A DNA stretch of 64,000 bases from an uncultured Alphaproteobacteria bacterium (GCA_902537325.1 CACBAT010000007.1:1-64000); one strand, 5' to 3'; positions 17,288 to 25,366 are shown, numbered from the stretch's first letter. Numbers and translations: made by a program. Notes: a model not told the origin generated them from the letters alone.

Positions 17288-19341
17288 ACTGCCTCCTTTT
17301 GTTTAAATTGAAAAAGTTCACCACTTGGTGCTTTCAGATTTCCCTCCAGATGTTCTGTAAATTTCTTTTTATTTGTTTGATTGTTCCAAAATTCTTTGTT
17401 CTTCCAAACCCACCATCTTTTTTTGCCTTTAGTGTGAAAGTTCTTATCCCAAATATCTAATGTTTTTGTACCACCTTTTGTCTGTAACGGAACAGCGCCC
17501 ACCGACAACAGCCAATCATCTATGTCTTTAGGTTCAATTTTAGAAAATTTTCTTTCATGATGAAAATCTTCATGCTTTTGTGATTTGATTATTTCATTAT
17601 TTTCCCATCTTCTAATATCAGCAAGTAACATTTCTTTATTAACAAAGTCTGCTGCATACACTTGACAGTAAGTATCAATATCACCTGTTAATTTACTTAA
17701 ATTACCTTTGATGATTAATTGTTTATCCGAAGTAAGTAATGGTTCACTAATACTAAAGTCCTTTGCTATTTTGTATTTCATCAGCCAATGGTGCAAATGT
17801 CTAATAGCGTTTGGATCTTTGATAAACTTAAACATCGGTGCAAAAAATTTTGGATCATCTTTTAGGATAACTTCTCTACGAGCATCAGTTGAATTAACAA
17901 AGTATCGCCTATCACCTTTTTGGAATGGTATTGGATTTTTAGCATTTGATGCAAGATAAATTCTGAACATACCAAAGTGCTGTCTTGGGTTTACCATCTT
18001 CTCTTCTACTGAATGAGTTTCTTCACTGATTAATTCTTGCAACCTATTAGCTTTTGCTTTTTTGTAAGGTTCAGTTATTTCAATTTCACCACAAGTAATG
18101 GTATCAGTTGATTGTATCCAAGGTCTAAACCTATCTAACAATTCTGTTTGTTCCAGGTGTTTTGAATTATGTTGTCCGTTTAATAACCTAACTATTGTTA
18201 GTAAAAGACTTTTGCCAATTCCATAACTATCACTACGCAGCAACCAAGCCCAAGTTCTATTCTCATGAGGTTTTTGTTTGTCATGTGCTAGTGTTGAATT
18301 CCACCATGTTTCAATAACTTTGTTTTGATTAAAAACTAAATTCGTAAGTTTGTGATATGGTTCTAATATTGAATCTGTTTCTGCTTCTTCAGCAGCTGTC
18401 AGTGGTGCAAAGTTAACAGGTACGTATGTATTTAAACATTTACCAATGCCCTCAATGTTAACAATCTGTTTCTCTTCTCTTCTGAAAGCAGTAGTTTTTA
18501 CTTTGTAAGCATTTGGAATACCCATGATTTGTTTTGTTGGCATCTTTTTTGGGTGTGATGCTTCATAAAGTAAATTGATGGTTTCTTTGTGCTTAACATC
18601 TCTTTCATATCTATCAAAAAATTGTTTGCCGTTTGATCTTTCAATAGCAACCCATCGTCTATTGATAACATCACGATCTAATCGTGTGTAACGAATAAAT
18701 TCATCTGGGTGCTTTGCTAAATTAAAAAGTGTTTGTGGCGTGTAATGCAGCTCTTCTGGAATTGGATCAGCAATATCCCACTTGTTAGGAAGTTCCTCGG
18801 GTATATCAACAACACTTACGGCACACCGAAATTCTGTTTCCAAAGTTTCAGCTAATGTTAGAAAGCCATCTTTACCTACCTCATCATTATCTGGCCATAA
18901 GATTACTGTTCTATTTTCTAGTAATTGATAATCTTGCTTATCTTTTGAGTGAACACCACCAATGAAAGCAGTTGAAACATGATCTGGGAAAAATTTAGCT
19001 GCTGCTTCAGCTGCTTTTTCACCCTCCGTTAAAATTACAGGTGCAGTAGGATTATTAAGTAAACCAGGAATATTAAAAATAGGTCTATGATCTTTCCAAC
19101 CATTTAAACCAGGTAAGTATTTTAATTTGCCTGTGTCCTGGCACTCACCATAAACTATTTGTTGGTATTGCTTTACTGTACCATTATGCTTCCAATACTT
19201 GTAAACAACAATAATAGGCGTACCCTCTTCGTTTCTGTAAATCCAATAGCCATCATTTAATTTGAATAAGTTGTTTTGTTTTTTCCAATTATCATCTGGA
19301 AATGGAAAAATATTAATTGGCAGCATTACTTTAAATGTCAT
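17284..19341 (-). CDS. TOPRIM / superfamily 3-like helicase replication protein
   Basis: A 685-residue primase-helicase-type protein of the sort carried by phages, satellites and integrative plasmids. A TOPRIM domain is visible: EGEKA at 106-110 and WPDNDEVGKDG at 149-159, carrying the metal-binding acids. After a linker comes an ATPase domain with Walker A SDSYGIGKS (370-378), a Walker-B-like TITCGEIEI (414-422) and a sensor segment YLASNAKNPIPF; this matches DUF5906/D5-type helicases. The zinc finger expected in a primase is in the separate upstream gene (overlap 11 bp), giving a split primase. It probably initiates element replication. Confidence 0.85.
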   Translation of the reverse strand: MTFKVMLPINIFPFPDDNWKKQNNLFKLNDGYWIYRNEEGTPIIVVYKYWKHNGTVKQYQQIVYGECQDTGKLKYLPGLNGWKDHRPIFNIPGLLNNPTAPVILTEGEKAAEAAAKFFPDHVSTAFIGGVHSKDKQDYQLLENRTVILWPDNDEVGKDGFLTLAETLETEFRCAVSVVDIPEELPNKWDIADPIPEELHYTPQTLFNLAKHPDEFIRYTRLDRDVINRRWVAIERSNGKQFFDRYERDVKHKETINLLYEASHPKKMPTKQIMGIPNAYKVKTTAFRREEKQIVNIEGIGKCLNTYVPVNFAPLTAAEEAETDSILEPYHKLTNLVFNQNKVIETWWNSTLAHDKQKPHENRTWAWLLRSDSYGIGKSLLLTIVRLLNGQHNSKHLEQTELLDRFRPWIQSTDTITCGEIEITEPYKKAKANRLQELISEETHSVEEKMVNPRQHFGMFRIYLASNAKNPIPFQKGDRRYFVNSTDARREVILKDDPKFFAPMFKFIKDPNAIRHLHHWLMKYKIAKDFSISEPLLTSDKQLIIKGNLSKLTGDIDTYCQVYAADFVNKEMLLADIRRWENNEIIKSQKHEDFHHERKFSKIEPKDIDDWLLSVGAVPLQTKGGTKTLDIWDKNFHTKGKKRWWVWKNKEFWNNQTNKKKFTEHLEGNLKAPSGELFQFKQKEAV

Positions 19342-19963
19342 GCGCTGCTCTCTTTCTTGCTATCTTCCAAAATGAACATTGATAGATTTCATCTGCTATT
19401 GAAGCTAATTTCTTTTCTCCTTTCAGTTGGCCGTGAATACTGCTTGATCTAAAACTATTAATCTCTTCTATGTTTATGTTTACTTTAGCAGCATAACTAG
19501 CAATACGTTTAGATGGCCACTCTTTTAGTATCTCGATGCGTTCAAGTGTTGGCTTTGATTTTTCTTCAACAGAAGTTAAATCACCTCTTTCAGCCATCAA
19601 TCTTTTTTGTTGAAAGATACCTTTTTGCTGAAAGCGTCTATTTAAGTAATTAAATAATCTTTTCTGTGTACACCTACCAGAATCATATTTGCCTTTACTA
19701 TGACCTCCCTGGCTTCGACACATGACAATTACTTTTTTTGATTGATCATCATAAGTTACCATCAATGATGGCGTATGATTTCTTCCAATCTCATGTAATG
19801 GACAAAAGCACATGTGGCTTTGCTCACTGACCTTTTCTTGTGAACCTCCAGGAATAACTTTTAAATAATCATCTAATGTTAGCCATTTGTAATCAAATGG
19901 TTTATCATCATCTAATCTTTTAATTTGATCAGCTGTCATCTGATCTTTCTCAAATTGTTTCAT
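19331..19963 (-). CDS. CHC2-like zinc-finger protein, putative primase subunit
   Basis: The 210-residue protein has potential zinc ligands C52, C54, H57 (CFCPLHEIGRNHTPSL), then C82, H88 and C98. The arrangement recalls the CHC2 zinc finger that precedes the TOPRIM domain in DnaG-like primases, including the P-S-L after the first ligand group. The C-terminal part is helical and basic with no recognised domain. It overlaps the TOPRIM/helicase gene by 11 bp, so the two probably make one priming complex. Which of the six ligands bind metal cannot be told from sequence. Confidence 0.72.
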   Translation of the reverse strand: MKQFEKDQMTADQIKRLDDDKPFDYKWLTLDDYLKVIPGGSQEKVSEQSHMCFCPLHEIGRNHTPSLMVTYDDQSKKVIVMCRSQGGHSKGKYDSGRCTQKRLFNYLNRRFQQKGIFQQKRLMAERGDLTSVEEKSKPTLERIEILKEWPSKRIASYAAKVNINIEEINSFRSSSIHGQLKGEKKLASIADEIYQCSFWKIARKRAAHDI

Positions 19964-19997
19964 ATTAGCTTCTTGTTCTTATGCGAGGGGCTTTTAT

Positions 19998-20186
19998 TTA
20001 CGCTGCCTGTTTCTGCTCAATGAATTTCTGAACATCTTCTGGCTTGTAGCGTACACATGAACCAATTTTTGAGTATTTTAGTTCTGGCACTAAACCTTTA
20101 CGATCCTTGTACCTATCACGGCGAACAGTGCTAACAGAAACATTTAATGCTCTAGCGACTTCTTTTTCAGTAAGTAGTTGATTCAT
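19998..20186 (-). CDS. AlpA/excisionase-like helix-turn-helix protein
   Basis: A 62-residue winged-helix/MerR-like DNA-binding protein of the excisionase family: LLTEKEVARALNVSVSTVRR forms the helix-turn-helix, followed by a YSKIGSCVRYKPEDVQKFIEQ wing and helix. Such proteins act as excision directionality factors or as activators of integrase or replication genes (AlpA is the type case). It heads the leftward replication operon, 34 bp before the zinc-finger gene, and lies directly beside the repeat-rich control region to which it probably binds. Confidence 0.82.
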   Translation of the reverse strand: MNQLLTEKEVARALNVSVSTVRRDRYKDRKGLVPELKYSKIGSCVRYKPEDVQKFIEQKQAA

Positions 20187-20690
20187 TTAATTCCTCCTTG
20201 CGTAAGGTTAAACCACACAACAACCTAGCTGCATGGGGCGATAACAGCTGTTGCTGTTACCTCTTTCTATCTTTCTGAAAATTCGCAGTGCTCATTTACA
20301 AGTACCTTGACTAAACGTCTGTCTTGATCCCTAGCGATTAGTAGTACTCATATCAAAAAATAAATATGCTGTCTAGGTTACTCTACATGTTAACTTATTT
20401 TTTTTGTATTCCTCAGATGGCTAACGTATTTTGAAATATTTTTCGTTGATCACTGCTCACATAGCAAAAGTTAACAAAAGATAACAATTAGCGTTACTTT
20501 GCGTAACCATATTCGTAATAAGCCGCCTCTTTCTTCTCTCGAAATAACTTTGAATTTTAGAACACTGATAATTTTTTCTAATTTGATGGTAAGTGTTCCG
20601 ATTTAGTTACCATAAAACTTTGGTTTTTAATCTTAGAACACTAGAACACCCTATTACTAGAGTAATTTAATCTTATGGATAGATAATTTT
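20187..20690. promoter_or_regulatory. Repeat-rich control region between AlpA-like gene and membrane-protein operon (504 bp)
   Basis: No gene seen. A perfect inverted repeat TAACAGC-TGTT-GCTGTTA lies at 20242-20259, 56 bp upstream of the AlpA-like start. GTTAC/GTAAC forms another at 20493-20507, with GTTAAC and GATAAC copies nearby. TTAGAACACT occurs twice (20557-20566, 20633-20642), with AGTGTTC inverted at 20592-20598 and TAGAACACC at 20642-20650. The AT-rich stretches and repeats would suit operators and/or an origin of replication for the element; neither can be proved by eye. Confidence 0.55.
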
Positions 20691-20963
20691 TTAAAGTGTG
20701 ATTTCTAAATGTGCCAGGTGTTCAGCGTTCTGTGATGCAACAACGCCAATTAATGCAGCACTGTTAGTTTCAATGTAGGGAAATTCAGCAGCTGCAACAG
20801 TAGCAAGTTGTTTTAACTTAAACTCCGTACATAATTCCACAAATCTGTGAGGTGTTGGGTGGTTAATGGTTTTAAATTCTAAATTATCATATCCAAACAT
20901 GCTTTGTTGGCCGTTTGCTTCGTAGTATTGTTTAAGTATCGAGTCTTTTCTAGTTATTGGCAT
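20691..20963 (-). CDS. Unrecognised small cytoplasmic protein of the element (90 aa)
   Basis: Not recognised. MPITRKDSILKQYY leads into a soluble alpha/beta sequence without membrane segment, signal peptide or cysteine cluster (one cysteine). It is the last gene of the leftward five-gene membrane/exported operon, starting 2 bp after the preceding stop, and is the only member of that operon that looks purely cytoplasmic. Its 3' end faces the repeat-rich control region. Confidence 0.65.
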   Translation of the reverse strand: MPITRKDSILKQYYEANGQQSMFGYDNLEFKTINHPTPHRFVELCTEFKLKQLATVAAAEFPYIETNSAALIGVVASQNAEHLAHLEITL

Positions 20964-20965
20964 GA

Positions 20966-21238
20966 TTAATCAGTTATATCTTCTGTAAAACATTCTGTCA
21001 TTCCAGGTCTGTCATCTGGTCCAATCCAAACACTACAAATTTTGAAACCACCCTCTGGGTGCGTTAGAGAATAAACAAGTTGGATATATTCCTTTTGTTT
21101 AAAAGATTTTACGTCCACTACCTCATAACCTTGAGCTTGGTAAAAATCTAAACCGTACTGACTTTGTACCTTAACCCATGTTTCGGCAATTACACTTGTT
21201 GAAAAAAATAGAACTATAATAAAAATTAATCTTCTCAT
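20966..21238 (-). CDS. Small exported protein of the element (90 aa)
   Basis: Not recognised. It has a clear Sec signal peptide (MRRLIFIIVLFFSTSVIA, then ETW) with likely cleavage after VIA, leaving a mature protein of about 72 residues with two cysteines (ICSVWIG and MTECFTE) that could form a disulfide in the periplasm. The longest frame starts at a GTG at 21247; I prefer the ATG at 21238 because it begins the signal peptide and overlaps closely with the upstream stop (TAGAATG), suggesting coupled translation. Confidence 0.68.
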   Translation of the reverse strand: MRRLIFIIVLFFSTSVIAETWVKVQSQYGLDFYQAQGYEVVDVKSFKQKEYIQLVYSLTHPEGGFKICSVWIGPDDRPGMTECFTEDITD

Positions 21239-21239
21239 T

Positions 21240-21404
21240 CTAAGCACCTGAAGCGATAAACATTAAAAGTGAAAAAATAAGAATAGCACCCAATCCTATA
21301 AATATAATACGAACTGGTACTTTAATAAATTTAGATAATCCAAATGCAATTAGCAATAAGACAATTATTAAAACTAACAATCCTACTGGTCCTGCAATAT
21401 TCAT
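21240..21404 (-). CDS. Small two-segment membrane protein (54 aa)
   Basis: An ATG-initiated frame reading MNIAGPVGLLVLIIVLLLIA, then FGLSKFIKVPVRIIFIGLGA and a further hydrophobic end. It has two membrane segments separated by a short basic loop (SKFIKVPVR). It is located between, and in register with, other small membrane genes in the same direction. Its stop is one base from the ATG of the exported 90-residue protein. No function is recognised; its hydrophobic pattern and tight spacing argue that it is real. Confidence 0.6.
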   Translation of the reverse strand: MNIAGPVGLLVLIIVLLLIAFGLSKFIKVPVRIIFIGLGAILIFSLLMFIASGA

Positions 21405-21424
21405 ATGTTCTTCCCCTTACTGAA

Positions 21425-21586
21425 TTACCAATTAATCATCATTTGATGTAAAGCAACAATATAAGCTATAGTTGCAAATATTATTGTAGGAATTCTATCT
21501 ACTTTAATTTCATTATTAAAAACAAAAAATCCCCAAATGCCAGAAAAAATTACTATACCTAAAATTTTTAACCAAATGTTTTCCAT
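21425..21586 (-). CDS. Small two-segment membrane protein (53 aa)
   Basis: An ATG-initiated frame reading MENIWLKILGIVIFSGIWGF, a short loop NNEIKVDRIP, then TIIFATIAYIVALHQMM. It has two membrane segments with a charged loop. It starts 2 bp downstream of the 150-residue membrane protein's stop and is followed after 20 bp by the next small membrane gene. Function unknown. It belongs to the five-gene leftward operon 22041 to 20691. Confidence 0.6.
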   Translation of the reverse strand: MENIWLKILGIVIFSGIWGFFVFNNEIKVDRIPTIIFATIAYIVALHQMMINW

Positions 21587-21588
21587 AA

Positions 21589-22041
21589 TTAAAAAAATAA
21601 TACTCCAATAAAATAAATAATAAATAGAAGATATACGAAATCTAGAAAGTAAAATAGAAAATCTTTTTCCCTTACTTTATCAAATAGCTGTTCTTTAATA
21701 TTAAATATTGGGTCACGATAAGATAATTCACCTATAGATCTTAGAATGCCGAAGATTGCGATAAAGGTAAAAAAAAGTGCCCAACTAAATAAAGAGAACC
21801 AGGCAATTATGACTATAAAAAATTGAGACAAAAATATTATCATTGAAAACAATTCTAAAATTTCTTTCTTAAAGTTAAATTCAACTTCTTTTCCAACTTT
21901 ACCATTTAGGCGCAGGAAGATTGTTACCTTTCTTCTGTCGTAGATATTTTTTGCGTCTAAAGTGATTATTGATAAAGCTGAAAAAATTACCAATAGCCAT
22001 TGTGAAAAATTAAATGCAAAATAACTGAGTATCGCTTCCAT
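21589..22041 (-). CDS. Four-segment membrane protein of the element (150 aa)
   Basis: Not recognised. Starting at the ATG at 22041 (MEAILSYFAFNFSQWLLVIF) it has about four membrane segments, with a charged cytoplasmic loop (DAKNIYDRRKVTIFLRLNGK) after the first and another (SYRDPIFNIKEQLFDKVREK) before the last. A longer frame from a TTG at 22059 is less likely because it adds only a short polar extension. It is the first gene of the leftward operon, divergent from the exported-protein operon that starts at 22122; about 80 bp between them must hold both promoters. Confidence 0.68.
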   Translation of the reverse strand: MEAILSYFAFNFSQWLLVIFSALSIITLDAKNIYDRRKVTIFLRLNGKVGKEVEFNFKKEILELFSMIIFLSQFFIVIIAWFSLFSWALFFTFIAIFGILRSIGELSYRDPIFNIKEQLFDKVREKDFLFYFLDFVYLLFIIYFIGVLFF

Positions 22042-22121
22042 ATATTTGTTTTTTACCAAAAATGAGGAATAATGACCAGAGTCTTAATACCGACACTTTC
22101 TTACTTTTTAAGAATACTAGA

Positions 22122-22568
22122 ATGAAACTATTCATTTTTATTCCTGTTTTATTTTTTAGTTCCGTTTTACTTGCTAATTTTGACTATGTTGAAAAGACTA
22201 CCTGTTATGCAGAACATAATTCAACAACCTATATCGATGGTCTGTGTGATTTGTATTTTGACAAAACAGACAGCTATCAGTTTACTCTTTCTCATAAAAT
22301 TGAATGTGATGATGGTAACTGTGGGTTTTCGTTTCAAATATACAATTATGATGACTTAGATATTTGGTCAGTAAACTTTAGTAGTGATTTTAATAAACGA
22401 TCGCAAAAGATGCAGGAATATTTAGGAAATGAATACAAGATAAGTATTTCTGAAGAAAACACTGAAAAAAGAATTTGCGCAGTTAATGAAAACTCTAGAT
22501 TTTGTTTCAATGTATCTTCAAATATTGGCAATGATACTTTTCTTAAACAATTAGATGAGATAGGATAA
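22122..22568 (+). CDS. Exported cysteine-containing protein of the element (148 aa)
   Basis: Not recognised. A Sec signal peptide (MKLFIFIPVLFFSSVLLA) precedes a mature domain with six cysteines (TTCYAE, GLCDLYF, IECDDGNCGF, RICAVN, RFCFN), an even number consistent with three disulfides in the periplasm. The frame extends upstream to 22062, but the ATG at 22122 begins the signal peptide and is the better start. It leads the rightward operon of the cluster. Confidence 0.68.
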   Translation: MKLFIFIPVLFFSSVLLANFDYVEKTTCYAEHNSTTYIDGLCDLYFDKTDSYQFTLSHKIECDDGNCGFSFQIYNYDDLDIWSVNFSSDFNKRSQKMQEYLGNEYKISISEENTEKRICAVNENSRFCFNVSSNIGNDTFLKQLDEIG

Positions 22569-22571
22569 ATT

Positions 22572-22619
22572 ATGGATTTAGTAACAGCTATAATAATCAT
22601 TTTAGTATTTGTGATCTAA
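22572..22619 (+). CDS. Possible 15-residue hydrophobic peptide
   Basis: A very short frame, MDLVTAIIIILVFVI, lies between the exported 148-residue gene (3 bp after its stop) and the following gene (2 bp before its ATG). It is almost entirely hydrophobic, like the other mini membrane peptides in this element. The tight fit suggests translation, but at 15 codons chance is a real alternative; it may act only to couple translation. Confidence 0.3.
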   Translation: MDLVTAIIIILVFVI

Positions 22620-22621
22620 AC

Positions 22622-23269
22622 ATGACCGATGACGTAGATGATAAGCTTGCCAAAATAAAAGAGGCGCAAGAATACTTTAAAGCTAAAGAAAAAGATTCTG
22701 TAGATACAGGAAAAACTATTTCAAATACCCTTGTAGATAAATTTAGTTGGTTACAGGGTGATATTCAAAAGCGAATAAAAATAGATCAGAACTCGCTAGG
22801 TGAGTCCGTAATTTCAGATAAACAAAATTTTCGACAAACTGAAATTTCATCAATCTTTGTTCCTGGTAGTTCAATTTATCTTAATTCTAAAGGTGCTGAG
22901 AAGTCTGGTATAAAAAATATTTTTACTAGAGGCTTTAGGGCTTTGGACTCTTCAGCCTGGCAGACCTATATCAAAGAGGGTTTTAATATTATTCAATCAA
23001 CTGGTGCAGCAGATATTAAATTTGAAGATATGTTTGATAGATGGTGGTTGATAAAATCTATAACTAATTATGATATAACTGTTACGTCTTTCTCTTTAAA
23101 TACAACTACAAGACTTCCAAACGTAATACTTGTTGAGCCAGATTATGTTTCTATAAGATATCCAAGTGAAGAAGATTTAAACATGTGTGAAAAATATGGA
23201 TATAGTTCTACAATAACACAAGCTGATCTGATGAATAAACTTGCTAAGGCGTTTGGCCAGAAGATATAA
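22622..23269 (+). CDS. Unrecognised soluble protein of the element (215 aa)
   Basis: Not recognised. The acidic N-terminal helix (DDVDDKLAKIKEAQEYFKAK) leads into a mixed alpha/beta domain with WQTYIKEGFNIIQSTGAADI and a C-terminal segment DLMNKLAKAFGQKI. No signal peptide or membrane segment is visible, so it is the one clearly cytoplasmic member of the rightward operon. It sits between exported proteins, 2 bp after the preceding mini-frame and 6 bp before the next gene. Confidence 0.68.
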   Translation: MTDDVDDKLAKIKEAQEYFKAKEKDSVDTGKTISNTLVDKFSWLQGDIQKRIKIDQNSLGESVISDKQNFRQTEISSIFVPGSSIYLNSKGAEKSGIKNIFTRGFRALDSSAWQTYIKEGFNIIQSTGAADIKFEDMFDRWWLIKSITNYDITVTSFSLNTTTRLPNVILVEPDYVSIRYPSEEDLNMCEKYGYSSTITQADLMNKLAKAFGQKI

Positions 23270-23275
23270 ACTACT

Positions 23276-23929
23276 ATGTTAAGAATATTTTTCTCTATCA
23301 TAATGTTGTTTTCAGCAACAAATTTGTATGCTGATCCAATGAAAGTAGAAAATGATTGGGATATATTAGAAACAACTTATGTAGATAAGTTAAGTAATGC
23401 TGATAATACTTTTACCTTAGAAGTAATTGATAATGTTTTACAGGCTAAGAGTATAGATAGTGATGAGTATTGTTCTGTAATCTCATTCGATGATTTAGAT
23501 AATATTTTGCAGTTAGATGAAGATAGCGGCAGCTATAGAGTCTTTCTATTTGATGATAACTCCGTTCATTTAATAAAATACACCTATCAAATCTCTATAG
23601 CGAGAGTAGATAGGATTGTAGAAAATTGTGCAATGTATGATTCAGATATTGAGATAAATTACCGAAAGTTTTTTGCTAAATCAGCTATTCATGAATGTTA
23701 TGAAGATGATGGTTGGGGTGAAAGTTTTAATGAATCAATTACTACAAATTTTAAAAACACCTTTCTTGTATCGCAAGGAAGTCGTTATGCTTTTGGTGTT
23801 GGAAGATTAGATGCTTCTGAGGATCAAAATAAACTAATAGTTGATGCTAACGGACAATATCTCGGAGCGTTTCCTACAGTTAGTTATGTGAAAAGTTTCT
23901 GTAGTTTGTATAATCAAATAAATGAATAA
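23276..23929 (+). CDS. Exported acidic protein of the element (217 aa)
   Basis: Not recognised. A signal peptide (MLRIFFSIIMLFSATNLYA, cleaved before DP) leads into an acidic mature domain rich in D, N, S and aromatic residues, with four cysteines (YCSVIS, ENCAMY, HECYED, SFCSLY). It is predicted periplasmic. Its stop overlaps the start of the next gene by 8 bp, so it is co-translated with the 367-residue membrane protein and may interact with that protein's periplasmic part. Confidence 0.7.
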   Translation: MLRIFFSIIMLFSATNLYADPMKVENDWDILETTYVDKLSNADNTFTLEVIDNVLQAKSIDSDEYCSVISFDDLDNILQLDEDSGSYRVFLFDDNSVHLIKYTYQISIARVDRIVENCAMYDSDIEINYRKFFAKSAIHECYEDDGWGESFNESITTNFKNTFLVSQGSRYAFGVGRLDASEDQNKLIVDANGQYLGAFPTVSYVKSFCSLYNQINE

Positions 23930-25025
23930 CTTAATCAAATCCTTAATTTCTTTTTGGGTAAACAGTATTTTAGTTTTAGCAATCTTGGTTTTCTTTTTTT
24001 ACGCTACAAGCCTACAATTTTTGCGATTGCAATTACCTTTTGGATCAGATTTACTTCAGCAACAAGCCGAGAGTGCACTAAACACAAGACTAATAATTGC
24101 AATCATTGGTATTATAATTTGTGTGGTTATGATGATAATAGTTAGAAGAGCCCTAAGTTCAAAAATTGGTTTTTCTAGTTTATTTCTAAATATTGTATTT
24201 GTTTATTACGTTATAGATTATCTAAATGGAGCTGGCTTAAGAAATAGCGGAGAAATAATTTCTAGTTTGTCAGATTATGCACCTTTTATAATTTCTCTTT
24301 GTTTGTCTGTAATGGTATTAATTATTAATCAGCTTATTTTTATTAACAGGATACCAATAAAAGATTTTTTAAAAAGATTTTTCATATCGTATATCCCTCT
24401 TTCTATAAGTACTATTGTTATTCTTTCTTATTTAATTTTATTTAAAGATATTGATGAATTCAGCAGAGCTTGGGATAATAATATGCTTACTGGGAACTAC
24501 CTAGGAAGTTACACAAATTTAGAATGTACTCTTTTAGCTGAAATGAATGAGGGTCTTGGACCTAATTACAATAAAAAAATAATAGAACCTTATTCTAATT
24601 TATTTGAATATTCTGATGATGACAAACCATATAATATTAAACAGGTAATGTTTGATACAGAAGAATACAGAGGAAGAAATTTAATTACAAAACTATTTGT
24701 TCTATATGAGCCTTATGATGCAACAAGATATGAATTTAAGCCTAGGTACGCAAGTAATATTTTTCTTTCAAAGCCAGAAGATTCTAAATTTTTTAGAGCA
24801 GAAACAGATATAGTTTTTGATTCTGGTCCTATAGATACAAGAGCAAATTATGAATTACTTTACGATATTGAAAAACAAGAAATTAGAGTAAAACAAGAAA
24901 GTGTCATTGTTAAAATTAATAAAGATACATTTAAAATTGATGACTGGGAACTTAAATTTTATGAAGCTAACTTAGGAAAAATAACGCATATAAGTTTACA
25001 TGAAATGAAGTGCAAAAATAAATAA
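23922..25025 (+). CDS. Membrane protein with large C-terminal soluble domain (367 aa)
   Basis: Not recognised. About five hydrophobic segments lie in the first 175 residues (roughly 10-30, 56-76, 84-104, 118-138 and 152-172), followed by a soluble domain of about 190 residues beginning FKDIDEFSRAWDNN. With an odd number of segments the C-terminal domain is probably periplasmic, like the exported neighbours; orientation is inferred. It contains no catalytic motif I can name. It is the largest member of the envelope cluster and the obvious candidate for its central component. Confidence 0.72.
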   Translation: MNNLIKSLISFWVNSILVLAILVFFFYATSLQFLRLQLPFGSDLLQQQAESALNTRLIIAIIGIIICVVMMIIVRRALSSKIGFSSLFLNIVFVYYVIDYLNGAGLRNSGEIISSLSDYAPFIISLCLSVMVLIINQLIFINRIPIKDFLKRFFISYIPLSISTIVILSYLILFKDIDEFSRAWDNNMLTGNYLGSYTNLECTLLAEMNEGLGPNYNKKIIEPYSNLFEYSDDDKPYNIKQVMFDTEEYRGRNLITKLFVLYEPYDATRYEFKPRYASNIFLSKPEDSKFFRAETDIVFDSGPIDTRANYELLYDIEKQEIRVKQESVIVKINKDTFKIDDWELKFYEANLGKITHISLHEMKCKNK

Positions 25026-25030
25026 ATATT

Positions 25031-25285
25031 ATGGCTACAATTCGAGATTTATTAAAAAAAAGTAAAGATAAACTTGTAAGCGGTGGTGAGAAAATTGCCA
25101 GCGGTAGTAAGAGTACGTACAATAAAGTTTTAGATACTGAAGTAGATGATATTAAAAATGTGTCTAAAAAAGTATCGAAAGGATTTATGGGTTTTCTTCT
25201 CGATTTCTATGCAGCAATATTGTATTTTTTTCTTGTTGGAATTTTTATCTATGTACTTGTATTTGTTTACTTCTTATCGAATTAA
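25031..25285 (+). CDS. Tail-anchored small membrane protein (84 aa)
   Basis: Not recognised. A basic, serine-rich cytoplasmic region (LLKKSKDKLVSGGEKIASGS, then KKVSKKVSKG-like repeats) is followed by one C-terminal membrane segment of about 25 residues ending YVLVFVYFLSN. It starts 5 bp after the 367-residue membrane gene and ends the rightward operon. Convergent small frames from the integrase side follow immediately. Confidence 0.65.
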   Translation: MATIRDLLKKSKDKLVSGGEKIASGSKSTYNKVLDTEVDDIKNVSKKVSKGFMGFLLDFYAAILYFFLVGIFIYVLVFVYFLSN

Positions 25286-25366
25286 TTAAAACAACAAAGC
25301 GTTTGCGAGAATATACAAGGCTGTAATTACACAGAAAATTAGCACCAGGTATCTGATAATAAACAT
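25286..25366 (-). CDS. Possible 26-residue membrane peptide
   Basis: A short frame reading MFIIRYLVLIFCVITALYIL and ending ANALLF. It is a single hydrophobic helix with one arginine near the N-terminus, like other tiny membrane peptides here. It lies downstream of the hairpin terminator on the same strand, so it would need its own promoter. Evidence is weak. Confidence 0.28.
   Translation of the reverse strand: MFIIRYLVLIFCVITALYILANALLF

Noticed and set aside
22346-22600. 84-codon minus-strand frame opposite the exported 148-aa gene
   Set aside because: Antisense to a gene with a clear signal peptide and a better start; crosses the operon junction.
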